Of a stretch of DNA of 64,000 bases, positions 8,481 to 16,713 are shown piece after piece; position 1 is the stretch's first letter, and each line of letters begins with the position of its first letter. The notes below the pieces were generated by a model, which was not told where the DNA came from, did no database searches, and saw only the letters and a list, made by a program, of their open reading frames with translations. The stretch spans positions 1 to 64,000 of the forward strand of contig NZ_LZRU01000009.1 in assembly GCF_002159085.1 (NCBI RefSeq), written 5' to 3'. Source of the DNA: Thermobacillus sp. ZCTH02-B1 (lineage in GTDB: Bacteria; Bacillota; Bacilli; Paenibacillales; Paenibacillaceae). A program made the translations under genes and the position numbers.

Positions 8481-9527
8481 ATGAAACTGCCGGTTCGCAT
8501 CGTGATCTGGTCGGGAGCGGCGCTGCTCCTCCTGGCCGTCTCCGTCGTCTGGTCGCTTTCGATCGGCTCGGCGGGCTTGCCGGCGGGCAAGGTGTGGTCG
8601 ATCCTGATCCACCGGCTGCCGTTCGCCGGTGGCTCCGCGCCGGATTGGACGCCGATGGAGGAAACGATCGTCATGCAGGTCCGGCTGTCGCGCATCGCGC
8701 TGGCGGTCCTCGTCGGCGCGTGCCTCGGCATGGCGGGAGCCGGGTTCCAGGGCGTGCTGCGCAACCCGCTCGCCGATCCGTACACGCTCGGCGTCGCGTC
8801 CGGCAGCTCGGTCGGCGCGGCGCTCGTCATGACGCTCGGGCTTCAGACCGCGCTCGGCATGTGGACGGTCCCGTCCGCCGCGTTCCTGTCCGGACTCATC
8901 GCCGTGTTCGCGGTCTTGCTGCTGGCGCGCTCGAACGGGCAGATGGCGGTGGAGACGCTCATCCTGTCGGGCGTCATCCTGCAGGCGTTCCTCGGCGCGT
9001 TCGTCTCGCTCATGATCTCGATGTCCGAGGACGAGGTGAACCAGATCCTGTTCTGGGTGCTCGGCAGCCTATCGAAAAAATCCTGGGACCACGCGCTCCT
9101 CGTGCTGCCGTTCGCGGTCCTGGGACTGCCGTTCATCGCCGCCTTCGCGTCGGCGATGAACCTGATGTCGCTCGGAGAGCGGCACGCCGCGCACCTCGGC
9201 GTGCATGTCGAGTGGACGAAGCTGACCGTCCTGCTCGCCTCGACGCTCGTGACCGCCGCCGCCGTCTCGGTCAGCGGCGTCGTCGGCTTCGTCGGGCTCG
9301 TCGTGCCGCATCTCGTCCGGCTGATTTTCGGACCGGATTACCGGCTCATCGTGCCGCTTTCCGCCATCGGCGGCGGCATTTACGTCGTATGGGCCGACAC
9401 GCTGGCGCGAACGGCGCTCAGCCCGAAGGAAATCCCGCTCGGCGTGCTCACCGCGCTGGTCGGCGCACCGTTCTTCGCCTGGCTGCTCTGGCGGCGCAAG
9501 GCCGGATTGGGGAGGGAAGACGCGTGA
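8481..9527 (+). CDS. btuC: BtuC-like permease (FecCD family)
   Basis: A 348-residue polytopic membrane protein with about ten predicted helices. FecCD-family landmarks include RLSRIALAVLVGACLGMAGA near residue 70, the following GVLRNPLADPYTLGVASG segment, and the C-terminal GVVGFVGLVVPHLVRL with its conserved PH..R. It starts seven bases after the btuF stop and overlaps the ATPase start by four bases (GTGA), so the three genes form one translationally coupled unit. It would form the transmembrane channel of the B12 importer as a homodimer. Confidence 0.9.
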   Translation: MKLPVRIVIWSGAALLLLAVSVVWSLSIGSAGLPAGKVWSILIHRLPFAGGSAPDWTPMEETIVMQVRLSRIALAVLVGACLGMAGAGFQGVLRNPLADPYTLGVASGSSVGAALVMTLGLQTALGMWTVPSAAFLSGLIAVFAVLLLARSNGQMAVETLILSGVILQAFLGAFVSLMISMSEDEVNQILFWVLGSLSKKSWDHALLVLPFAVLGLPFIAAFASAMNLMSLGERHAAHLGVHVEWTKLTVLLASTLVTAAAVSVSGVVGFVGLVVPHLVRLIFGPDYRLIVPLSAIGGGIYVVWADTLARTALSPKEIPLGVLTALVGAPFFAWLLWRRKAGLGREDA

Positions 9528-10348
9528 TCGAAGTCGACGGACTCACGATCGAAGCCGGGGGCAGGCGCATCCTGGACGGCGTCTCGTTCCGGCTGGAGGC
9601 GGGCGGTTGGTACGGTATCATCGGTCCGAACGGCGCCGGCAAATCGACGCTGCTCGCCGCGATCTCCGGCGTCCGGCGGTTCGATGCCGGCTCCGTCCGG
9701 CTGTTCGGCCGGCCGGTCGGGTCCTGGCCGCGCCGGGCTCTGGCACGCCGCCTCGCCGTGCTGCAGCAGGAGTTGCTGCCCCGGACGGCGTTCACCGTGC
9801 GCGAGGTGGTGCTGATGGGCCGCTACCCGTACCAGAATTGGTTCGGCGGCAGCGATGAGGAGGGTGAGGTGCTGGTCGACCGGGTGATCGGGACGCTCGG
9901 CCTGTCCGCGCACGCGCACCGCCGGCTCGACACGCTGAGCGGCGGCGAGCGGCAGCGGGTCGCGCTCGCGAAGGCGATGGCGCAGGATCCGGAGCTGCTC
10001 CTGCTGGACGAGCCGACGACCTATCTCGACATCGGTTACCAGATTCATCTGCTCGACCTCGTGCGCGACTGGCGGCGCGCGGGGAACCGGACGGTCGTGG
10101 CGGTGCTCCACGATTTGAACCTGGCGGCGCAATACTGCGATCGGCTGCTCGTCCTGCGCGAAGGCCGGCTCATCGCGGAGGGACCTCCCGCGGACGTGCT
10201 CAAGCCGGAGACGATCCGCCGTGTGTTCGGCATCGAGCCGGTCGTGCTGCCGCATCCGGCGAGCGGCGTTCCCCAGCTGCTGCTGAAACCCGGCGGCCCG
10301 GACGCGAAGCCGGCGGAACGCCGGACCGCGGACACCGCATCACGATAA
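9524..10348 (+). CDS. btuD: BtuD-like ABC transporter ATPase
   Basis: A 274-residue ATP-binding subunit. The frame extends upstream, but a GTG at 9524 overlaps the permease stop and is preceded by GGGAGG, and the protein then begins correctly with IEVDGLTIEAGGRRIL. Visible motifs are Walker A GPNGAGKST (~residue 38), Q-loop, signature LSGGERQRV, Walker B LLLLDEPT and the H-loop VLHDLNLAAQYCD. It energises the BtuFC importer. The 265 bases that follow contain no gene I can support. Confidence 0.92.
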   Translation: MIEVDGLTIEAGGRRILDGVSFRLEAGGWYGIIGPNGAGKSTLLAAISGVRRFDAGSVRLFGRPVGSWPRRALARRLAVLQQELLPRTAFTVREVVLMGRYPYQNWFGGSDEEGEVLVDRVIGTLGLSAHAHRRLDTLSGGERQRVALAKAMAQDPELLLLDEPTTYLDIGYQIHLLDLVRDWRRAGNRTVVAVLHDLNLAAQYCDRLLVLREGRLIAEGPPADVLKPETIRRVFGIEPVVLPHPASGVPQLLLKPGGPDAKPAERRTADTASR

Positions 10349-10577
10349 ACGCATGAACTTCCCCCATTTTAAATTGCTTCTATTGTCCGACCGGTATGGT
10401 CCGACCGGCCGCCATCCATGGCCGTCCGGCAACCGTCTTCGCCCGCTGCACCGCCTCCGCCGGCTTTCGCCCGTCTCCCGGCGGTCACGCGCCGCCCCTT
10501 TCCATGTGGCGTCTCCGCTTTCCGCCTCTGTCCGCTTGCGCCGCCGCCACCCTCATTCCGCTGCCGCCCTCATTCCG

Positions 10578-10607
10578 TTGTGAAATCCGCCCTTCCTCCG
10601 GTACAAT
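10578..10607 (+). promoter_or_regulatory. Promoter of hrpB
   Basis: TTGTGA (10578-10583) and TACAAT (10602-10607), 18-base spacer. The predicted transcription start falls on about base 10614, the first base of the annotated ATG, so the message would be leaderless or translation starts further in. Confidence 0.6.
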
Positions 10608-10613
10608 GGCGGT

Positions 10614-13211
10614 ATGAAACCCGAACACAAACCTCTGCCAGATCTTCCTTCCCACATCGCAGATGCCATGGCGAGATTGGACGAGCGGCCGATGCCCGTC
10701 GATTCGGCCGTGCCCCGGCTGCTCGGGGCGCTGCGCGAGCGGGGCGGCGCGGTGCTGACGGCCGCGCCCGGCGCGGGCAAGACGACGCGCGTGCCGCTCC
10801 GGCTGCTCGGCGAGCCGTGGCTGGAAGGCCGGCGCATCCTGATGCTCGAACCGCGCCGGATGGCGGCGCGCAGCGCGGCGCATTACATGGCGTCGCTGCT
10901 CGGCGAGCGGCCCGGCCGTACGGTCGGCTACCGGATCCGGCTGGAGAGCCGGGTCGGCCCCGAGACCCGGATCGAGGTCGTGACGGAGGGCGTGCTCACC
11001 CGCATGCTGCAGTCGGACCCGGCGCTGGAGGGGTACGGCATTGTCATTTTCGACGAGTTCCACGAGCGGAGCCTGCACGCCGACCTCGGCCTTGCGCTCT
11101 GCCTCGAGGCGAAGCAGGTGCTCCGGGACGATCTGCGCCTGCTCGTCATGTCCGCGACGCTTGACGCGGAGCCGGTTGCGAAGCTGATGGGCGGCGTGCC
11201 CGTCGTCACGAGCGAAGGGAGGCAATACCCGGTCGAAACCCGCTACCTGCCGAAGCCGGCCGACGTGCCGCTCGAGGAGCACGTCGTCCGCGCGATCCGC
11301 CGGGCGCTCGAGGAGGAGACGGGCGGCGTGCTCGTCTTCCTGCCCGGCGAGCGGGAAATCCGTCGCACGGCCGCGCTGCTCGGCGAACCGGAGGGGACGG
11401 TCGTGCTGCCGCTGTACGGCGCGCTGCCGCAGCATGAGCAGGATCGGGCCCTGGCCGATCCCGGGCCCGGCGTCCGCAAAATCGTGCTCGCGACGACGAT
11501 CGCCGAGACGAGCCTGACCGTGAGCGGCATCCGCGTCGTCATCGACTCGGGACTCCGGCGTGCGCCGAAATTCTCGCCGCGCACCGGCATGACGCGGCTC
11601 GTCACGACGACCGTGTCGCTTGATTCCGCCGAACAGCGCCGCGGCCGGGCGGGCCGGACGGAACCCGGCGTCTGCTACCGGCTGTGGTCGGAGGAGCAGG
11701 AGCGGGCGATGCCGGAGAAGATCGTGCCGGAGATGCTCGAAGCGGATCTCGCGCCGCTCCTGCTCGAGCTGGACGCCTGGGGAGCGACGGACCCGCGGGC
11801 GATGCCGTTCCTCGATCCGCCGCCCGAGCCGGCGCTCCGCCAGGCGGCCGAGCTGCTCGAAATGCTCGGCGCGCGGGACGCCGCCGGAAGGCAGACGCCG
11901 CACGGCCGCCGCATGGCGGAGACCGGGCTGCATCCGAGACTTGCGCACATGGCGCTCAGGGCGCGGGAGCTCGGTCCGGGCGCGGGGGCGCTTGCGTGCG
12001 AACTCGCGGCGCTGCTGGAGGAGCGCGACGTGCTCGCGCACGGCGGGCCGGAAGGGGCGGACATCCGGGTGCAGCCGCGCCTTGACGTGCTGCGGGCGGC
12101 CGCCGAAGGACGCGTTCCCGCCGGCCTGCCCGTCCACGAGAGCGCCGCCAGGCGCGCGGCGGCCGAGGCGGACCGTCTGAAGCGGCAGTTCGGCATCCCC
12201 GCGGACGCGCGCCCGGACGACCGGCTCGTCGGCCTGCTGCTCGGCTTCGCGTACCCGGACCGGATCGGCATGCGCCGGGGTGCACACAACCCGGCCGGCG
12301 AAACGGCCTACACGCTTGCGGTCGGCCGGGGCGCCGTGCTGCCGGCCGGTTCGCCGCTCGCCGCGGAACCGTCCATTGTCGCGGTCGAGCTGGATGACGC
12401 CGGCATCGATTCCCGCATCCGGCTGGCCGCTCCGTTCCATGCGTCGTGGCTGACGGAACATTTTGCCGACCGGATCCGGGAGGAGCGCGTCATCGAATGG
12501 GACCGGCAGGCGGAAGCGGTCCGGGCGCGGCGGCTCGTCCGCTTCGGCGCCATCGTCCTGAAGGAGGCGGCGCTCGACGGGGCCGAACCGGAGGAGATCG
12601 CGCGGGCGCTGCTGAACGCGCTGCGCGCGGAGGGGCTCGACCGGCTGCCCTGGACGAAGCAGGCCCGGCAGCTGCGCGGCCGGATCGCGGCGCTGCACCG
12701 GCTCGACCCGTCCTGGCCCGACGTGTCGGACGAAGCGCTCCTCGACCGCCTGGAGGAGTGGCTGCTGCCGCATGTGATCGGCGTGAAATCGCTGGACGAC
12801 CTGAAGCGGCTCGATCTCGTCGCCGCGCTTGAATCGCTGCTCGACTGGAGCCGGCGGCGCGAGCTGGACGAGCAGGCGCCGACGCATTTCCGCGTGCCGA
12901 GCGGCTCGCGCATCGCGATCGACTATTCGGACCCGTCGGCGCCGGTGCTTGCGGCTCGGCTGCAGGAGCTGTTCGGCATGAGCCGGACGCCGGTGATCGG
13001 ATACGGGCGGCTGCCGCTCACGCTGCACATCCTGTCGCCGGCGATGCGGCCCGTCCAGGTGACGCGGGATCTCGAGGGGTTCTGGAAGAACGGTTATTTC
13101 GAAGTCCGGAAAGAGCTGAAGGGACGGTACCCGAAGCACTATTGGCCCGACGACCCGGCCGCGGCGACGGCGACCCGGCATCTCAGACCGAAGGCACAGG
13201 AGGAACGATGA
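10614..13211 (+). CDS. hrpB: ATP-dependent RNA helicase HrpB
   Basis: An 865-residue DEAH-type helicase of the HrpB family, close to the usual ~820-850 residues. Motifs in order: Walker A APGAGKTT (Lys56), LMLEPRRMAARSAAHYMA (motif Ia region), DEFHER (the DExH box), SATLDAEP (motif III), then motif V/VI with TTIAETSLTVSGIRVVIDSG and the Q..GRAGR helicase end. HrpB C-terminal domains fill the second half. Its cellular substrate is poorly known. The start is uncertain: the ATG at 10614 coincides with the predicted transcription start and has no ribosome binding site, and an internal ATG at 10692 (MPVDSAVPRLL) is where most HrpB proteins align. Confidence 0.93.
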   Translation: MKPEHKPLPDLPSHIADAMARLDERPMPVDSAVPRLLGALRERGGAVLTAAPGAGKTTRVPLRLLGEPWLEGRRILMLEPRRMAARSAAHYMASLLGERPGRTVGYRIRLESRVGPETRIEVVTEGVLTRMLQSDPALEGYGIVIFDEFHERSLHADLGLALCLEAKQVLRDDLRLLVMSATLDAEPVAKLMGGVPVVTSEGRQYPVETRYLPKPADVPLEEHVVRAIRRALEEETGGVLVFLPGEREIRRTAALLGEPEGTVVLPLYGALPQHEQDRALADPGPGVRKIVLATTIAETSLTVSGIRVVIDSGLRRAPKFSPRTGMTRLVTTTVSLDSAEQRRGRAGRTEPGVCYRLWSEEQERAMPEKIVPEMLEADLAPLLLELDAWGATDPRAMPFLDPPPEPALRQAAELLEMLGARDAAGRQTPHGRRMAETGLHPRLAHMALRARELGPGAGALACELAALLEERDVLAHGGPEGADIRVQPRLDVLRAAAEGRVPAGLPVHESAARRAAAEADRLKRQFGIPADARPDDRLVGLLLGFAYPDRIGMRRGAHNPAGETAYTLAVGRGAVLPAGSPLAAEPSIVAVELDDAGIDSRIRLAAPFHASWLTEHFADRIREERVIEWDRQAEAVRARRLVRFGAIVLKEAALDGAEPEEIARALLNALRAEGLDRLPWTKQARQLRGRIAALHRLDPSWPDVSDEALLDRLEEWLLPHVIGVKSLDDLKRLDLVAALESLLDWSRRRELDEQAPTHFRVPSGSRIAIDYSDPSAPVLAARLQELFGMSRTPVIGYGRLPLTLHILSPAMRPVQVTRDLEGFWKNGYFEVRKELKGRYPKHYWPDDPAAATATRHLRPKAQEER

Positions 13212-13215
13212 CAGG

Positions 13216-13515
13216 ATGGCGTTCGGCATCAGCCGCGCGGAGCTCGAGGCGTGGAAGGCGGAGGTCGCGTCCGGCCGAATCGCCTATCTGACGCACTATT
13301 GGTTTGATCTCCGTTTCCCGGGCGTGACGACGGTGACGAAGGTCGGCTGTTCCGATCTGGACCGGCTTGCGGCCTGGTGCAGGCGGTGGGACCTGGACCC
13401 CGCGTACATCCACCGGCGCGGCAAGTACCCGCATTTCGACCTGATCGGTCCCCGGCAGAAGGCGATCCTCGCCGCGGAAGGGCTCTGGTCGCACATCGAG
13501 CGGTTCAAGCTGTGA
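13216..13515 (+). CDS. Small conserved Firmicute protein (YneQ-like), function unknown
   Basis: A 99-residue soluble protein beginning MAFGISRAELEAWK and containing the strongly patterned HYWFDLRFPGVTTVTKVGC and the PHFDLIGPRQ end. It resembles small conserved Bacillus/Paenibacillus proteins such as YneQ; that link is from memory and untested. It begins five bases after hrpB stops, with AGGAGG at 13198-13203 somewhat far upstream, so it is probably co-transcribed with hrpB. No catalytic motif is evident apart from a conserved-looking Cys and several His/Asp residues. Confidence 0.65.
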   Translation: MAFGISRAELEAWKAEVASGRIAYLTHYWFDLRFPGVTTVTKVGCSDLDRLAAWCRRWDLDPAYIHRRGKYPHFDLIGPRQKAILAAEGLWSHIERFKL

Positions 13516-13573
13516 GGCACCGGAATATCGGCATGAAGCGTCACATCACGTAAACAGAACGGAGGGATGACGG

Positions 13574-13933
13574 ATGGAGCAGCTCCTGTTCATTCAGCTC
13601 GGGATGGGCGCCGACCTGCACGGCCAGAACGTGACGACCGCGGCGGTGCGCGCCGTGCGCGACGCGATCCACCGCAACTCGATGCCGGGCATTCGGGGCA
13701 TGCTGCCGGGCGGCTCGCTGGACAACATGAAGGTGAACGTGAAGCTGGCCGTCCCCCGCGACCGGGACAAGCTCGACATCGGGGCCGTGAAGGCGGAGCT
13801 GCCGTTCGGCGAGGTGACGGTGGAAGTCATGGACGGCGGCATGGCGACGACGAGCGGCGTCGTCCTGCCCGAGAAGGGAGACAAGAACGATTTGATGTAC
13901 GTCGTCATCGCGGCGGTGGAAGTGGGCCGGTAA
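13574..13933 (+). CDS. Lin0512 family protein
   Basis: A 119-residue protein matching the Lin0512 family of short conserved proteins of unknown function: the opening LLFIQLGMGADLHGQNVTTA, then VRDAIHRNSMPGI and a C-terminal strand run ending in VVIAAVEVG. The start has GGAGGG at 13561-13566, seven bases upstream. It has no signal peptide or membrane segment. Neighbours give no functional clue. Confidence 0.8.
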   Translation: MEQLLFIQLGMGADLHGQNVTTAAVRAVRDAIHRNSMPGIRGMLPGGSLDNMKVNVKLAVPRDRDKLDIGAVKAELPFGEVTVEVMDGGMATTSGVVLPEKGDKNDLMYVVIAAVEVGR

Positions 13934-14011
13934 CGGCAGGGTAAAGTTGGCGGAGGCGGCAACCTTTTGACCGGCGGCGTCGTCTGGATGGGAGAACGGG
14001 AGGAATCGGTC

Positions 14012-14635
14012 ATGTCGTCCCGAAGATGCGCGCTGCGCATGAAGCCGAAGGGAATGGGCGGAATGAGACGCAGGCTGATCCTGCTTGCCCTGCCGTCGCT
14101 GCTCGCGGGGTGGATGGCCGGCCCGGGACCGGCGCCGGTCCAGGCCTCTTGCGCCATGCTGCCGTCTCCCGAGGCCGCCCTGAAGCAAAGCGACGCCGTG
14201 TTCGCCGGCACCGTGCTGTCGGTGGAGGATGCGAACCGGTCCGATGCGAAAGCTTCCGCCGAACCGGTCCGGGTCACGTTCCGCGTGACGGAAGCCTGGA
14301 AGGGCGTCAACAGGGACAGGGTGACGGTCCGCGCGGCGGCATCCGACATCGGAAATTATCGCATGGCCGAAGGCCGCGAGCTAATCGTTTACGCCGACAA
14401 AACATGGTTCGGCCTGTCAATCGGACCGTGCACCCGGACGGCCTGGCTGGAACATGCGGCTGAAGATCTGGCCTTCCTCGGCGCGGGGAAGGTGCCGCAG
14501 CCGGCTCCGGGACCCGGAGGATTCCGGCTTCCGGATGCGGCCGGCATGCGGCTGCTTCCCGTCGGCGCGGCGCTCGCCGTTGCGGCGGCGGCCGCAGCCG
14601 CGCTGCTGTTCCTGCGACGCAGGCGGCGGCATTGA
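14012..14635 (+). CDS. Exported TIMP/netrin-like domain protein with C-terminal anchor
   Basis: A 207-residue protein. An ATG at 14012 has GGGAGGA at 13998-14004; an internal ATG at 14054 would give a tighter signal peptide. After the export signal the mature part begins with a Cys (SCAMLPSPEAAL), continues with VFAGTVLSVEDAN, FRVTEAWKGV and ends with IGPCTRT, the pattern of bacterial tissue-inhibitor-of-metalloproteinase-like domains, where the two Cys probably form a disulfide. A hydrophobic helix (~175-197) and an Arg-rich tail form a C-terminal membrane anchor. The bacterial family has no defined role; protease inhibition is only an analogy. Confidence 0.7.
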   Translation: MSSRRCALRMKPKGMGGMRRRLILLALPSLLAGWMAGPGPAPVQASCAMLPSPEAALKQSDAVFAGTVLSVEDANRSDAKASAEPVRVTFRVTEAWKGVNRDRVTVRAAASDIGNYRMAEGRELIVYADKTWFGLSIGPCTRTAWLEHAAEDLAFLGAGKVPQPAPGPGGFRLPDAAGMRLLPVGAALAVAAAAAAALLFLRRRRRH

Positions 14636-14662
14636 AATCCCCGATGGCACGGAGGATCGAAA

Positions 14663-15397
14663 TTGGACAAAATCGCGGTCATCTCGGATATCCACGGCAA
14701 TCTCCCGGCGCTGGAGGCGGTGCTGGAGGACATCGCGGCGCGCGGCGTCGGGACGATTTATTGCCTCGGCGACCTGATCGGCAAGGGGCCGTCCGGCGAC
14801 AAGGTCATCGACCTGGTCCGCCGCCATTGCACGGTCGTGATCCGCGGAAACTGGGACGATGGCGTGGCCCGCGAATCCGATTCGCCGGTCTTGCGCTGGC
14901 ATCGGTCGGTGATCGGCGAAGAGCGGCTGGACTGGCTCCGCTCGCTGCCTTTCATGATCGAATTCGTGCTCAGCGGACGGTTCGTCCGGCTGTTCCACGC
15001 GTCGCCCCGGAGCGAATATGAGCGGATCCAGCCGTGGGATGCGGCCGAACGCCGCCTGTCGCTGTTCGAACCGTCTTCGCATTGCGCAAGGCCCGTGCGC
15101 GCGGACATGGCCGGTTACGGCGACATCCACAACGCCTATGTGCAGCATCTGGACGGCCGTATCCTTTTCAACGCGGGCAGCGTCGGCAATCCGCTGGATC
15201 TGCCGGCCGCTTCCTACGCGCTGCTCGAGGGAGAAATCGGCCGCGAAACGCCGGCGCCCTGGTCGATCCAGTTGGTGCGCGTGCCCTACGACATCGAACG
15301 GGCGATCCGCGAAGCGAGGGAGGCGGACATGCCGGATCTGGCCGAATACGAACGGGAGCTGCGCACGGCGCGCTACCGGCACGCGAAGGAAGATTGA
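14663..15397 (+). CDS. Calcineurin-like metallophosphoesterase
   Basis: A 244-residue two-metal phosphoesterase. Motifs: ISDIHGN (D-x-H, residues ~8-14), CLGDLIGKGP (GD motif), RGNWDD (GNxD variant, near residue 60), and a C-terminal GDIHNAY with NAGSVGNPLD, typical of the YfcE/ApaH-like Metallophos_2 group. The start is a TTG at 14663 preceded by GGAGG (14651-14655). The substrate cannot be told from sequence. It lies 27 bases after the TIMP-like gene, so the two may share a transcript. Confidence 0.85.
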   Translation: MDKIAVISDIHGNLPALEAVLEDIAARGVGTIYCLGDLIGKGPSGDKVIDLVRRHCTVVIRGNWDDGVARESDSPVLRWHRSVIGEERLDWLRSLPFMIEFVLSGRFVRLFHASPRSEYERIQPWDAAERRLSLFEPSSHCARPVRADMAGYGDIHNAYVQHLDGRILFNAGSVGNPLDLPAASYALLEGEIGRETPAPWSIQLVRVPYDIERAIREAREADMPDLAEYERELRTARYRHAKED

Positions 15398-15510
15398 GAC
15401 GGAAGGCGGCGAAATCCCGGATTCCGGGGACGGGGTCCGGATGCTGCGCCGCAAAGAAGGAAGGAACGCGCATGGCCGGGGAGCGGGCATGAACGATCGC
15501 GTTCCAGTGA

Positions 15511-15540
15511 TTGCCTTCCTTTGTGAACGCGTGTTATCAT
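15511..15540 (+). promoter_or_regulatory. Promoter with flanking inverted repeat upstream of the Gfo/Idh gene
   Basis: TTGCCT (15511-15516) and TATCAT (15535-15540), spacer 18. A 7-base inverted repeat, CGCGTTC at 15498-15504 and GAACGCG at 15525-15531, brackets the -35 element and reaches into the spacer, as a repressor operator would. The remainder of 15398-15604 holds no gene. Confidence 0.5.
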
Positions 15541-15604
15541 GAGACGCATAACCGGACGCATTCATATCGAAAAAAATCACGACGAACTTGCGGGAGGCGG
15601 TCAG

Positions 15605-16594
15605 ATGGCGGAACGGGCGATCAAATGGGGCATCATGGGAACCGGCTCGATCTCCGGACTGTTCGCGGCCGATCTCAAGAAGGTCGAAGGCGCCGAGCTC
15701 GTGGCGGTCGGCTCGCGCTCGAGGGAGCGGGCGGAGCGATTCGCGGCGGAACACGGGGCGAAGCGCGCATACGGCAGCTGCGGGGAACTGGCGGCGGATC
15801 CCGAAGTGGACATCGTCTACGTCGGCACGATTCACCCGGCGCACAGGGACAACATGCTGGCGCTGATCCGCGGCGGCAAGGCCGTGCTGTGCGAGAAGCC
15901 GTTCACGATGAACGCGAAGCAGGCCGAGGAAGTGATCCGGGAAGCCCGGGCGCGCGGCGTATTCCTGATGGAAGCGATGTGGACGCGCTGGCTGCCGCCG
16001 ATCGTGAAGGTGCGGGAATGGCTCAGGGAAGGAAAAATCGGCGACGTTGTGATGATGACCGCCGATTTCGGCTTCGACGCCGGCTGGAATCCCGAGGGGC
16101 GGCTGCTCAACAAGGAGCTCGGCGGAGGCGCGCTGCTCGACGCCGGCATCTACCCGGTATCGTTCGCCTCCATGGTGTTCGGCGGCCAGCCGAAGCGGAT
16201 CGCGTCGGCCGCCCGGATCGGCGAGACGGATGTGGACGAACATTTCGCCGCGCTGTTCGAATACGACGGCGGACGCATCGCCCAGGTCGCCGCGGCGGTG
16301 CGCCTGAAGACGGCGACGGAGGCCGTCCTCTACGGCACGAAGGGGCAGATCCGCATTCCGGATTTCCTGTGGACCAAAACCGCGACGCTCCTGGTTTACG
16401 GCGAAGAGCCGGTGACGTTCACCGACGACCGCGACACGCGCGGTTACAACTTCGAAGCGATGGAAGCGATGCGCTGCCTTCGCGAAGGCCGGAAGGAGAG
16501 CGACGTGATGCCGCTCGACGAGACGCTGGCCGTCATGCGGACGCTGGATGCGATCCGCGCCCAATGGAATCTCGTATATCCGTATGCGGACTGA
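15605..16594 (+). CDS. Gfo/Idh/MocA family oxidoreductase
   Basis: A 329-residue NAD(P)-dependent dehydrogenase. The start is the ATG at 15605, preceded by GGGAGG; an in-frame extension to 15539 lacks a ribosome binding site. The N-terminal Rossmann fold shows KWGIMGTGSISGLFAADL, GSRSRERAERF, and the family signature CEKPFTMNAKQAEEVI with its catalytic Lys. The C-terminal half is the substrate-binding sheet domain with GGGALLDAGIYPVSF. It resembles the dihydrodiol-dehydrogenase/sugar-dehydrogenase branch; the actual sugar or polyol is unknown. The last codons and stop lie in the first copy of a 29-base tandem duplication. Confidence 0.88.
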   Translation: MAERAIKWGIMGTGSISGLFAADLKKVEGAELVAVGSRSRERAERFAAEHGAKRAYGSCGELAADPEVDIVYVGTIHPAHRDNMLALIRGGKAVLCEKPFTMNAKQAEEVIREARARGVFLMEAMWTRWLPPIVKVREWLREGKIGDVVMMTADFGFDAGWNPEGRLLNKELGGGALLDAGIYPVSFASMVFGGQPKRIASAARIGETDVDEHFAALFEYDGGRIAQVAAAVRLKTATEAVLYGTKGQIRIPDFLWTKTATLLVYGEEPVTFTDDRDTRGYNFEAMEAMRCLREGRKESDVMPLDETLAVMRTLDAIRAQWNLVYPYAD

Positions 16595-16628
16595 TGTCCC
16601 TCGTATATCCGCATTCGGACTGAAGTCC
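16571..16628 (+). repeat. 29-base tandem duplication at the gene end
   Basis: Units 16571-16599 and 16600-16628 differ at three positions. The first unit encodes the last codons and TGA of the upstream dehydrogenase; the second repeats them in noncoding DNA. Confidence 0.9.
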
Positions 16629-16635
16629 GTTCCGT

Positions 16636-16680
16636 CCGCCTGGCGTCAACCGAACCGGCCAGGCGGCGTTTGCGTCTTTC
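16636..16680 (+). terminator. Intrinsic terminator-like stem-loop
   Basis: CCGCCTGGC (16636-16644) pairs perfectly with GCCAGGCGG (16658-16666), followed by a moderately T-rich tail. It separates the two dehydrogenase genes. Confidence 0.6.
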
Positions 16681-16713
16681 GAGAATTTCCGCGCGCGGAG
16701 AGGTGAGCAGCAC

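Noticed and set aside
10485..13229. 914-codon open frame on the minus strand opposite hrpB
   Set aside because: Same composition artefact; the plus-strand HrpB motifs are complete, and the minus frame has no ribosome binding site or domain.
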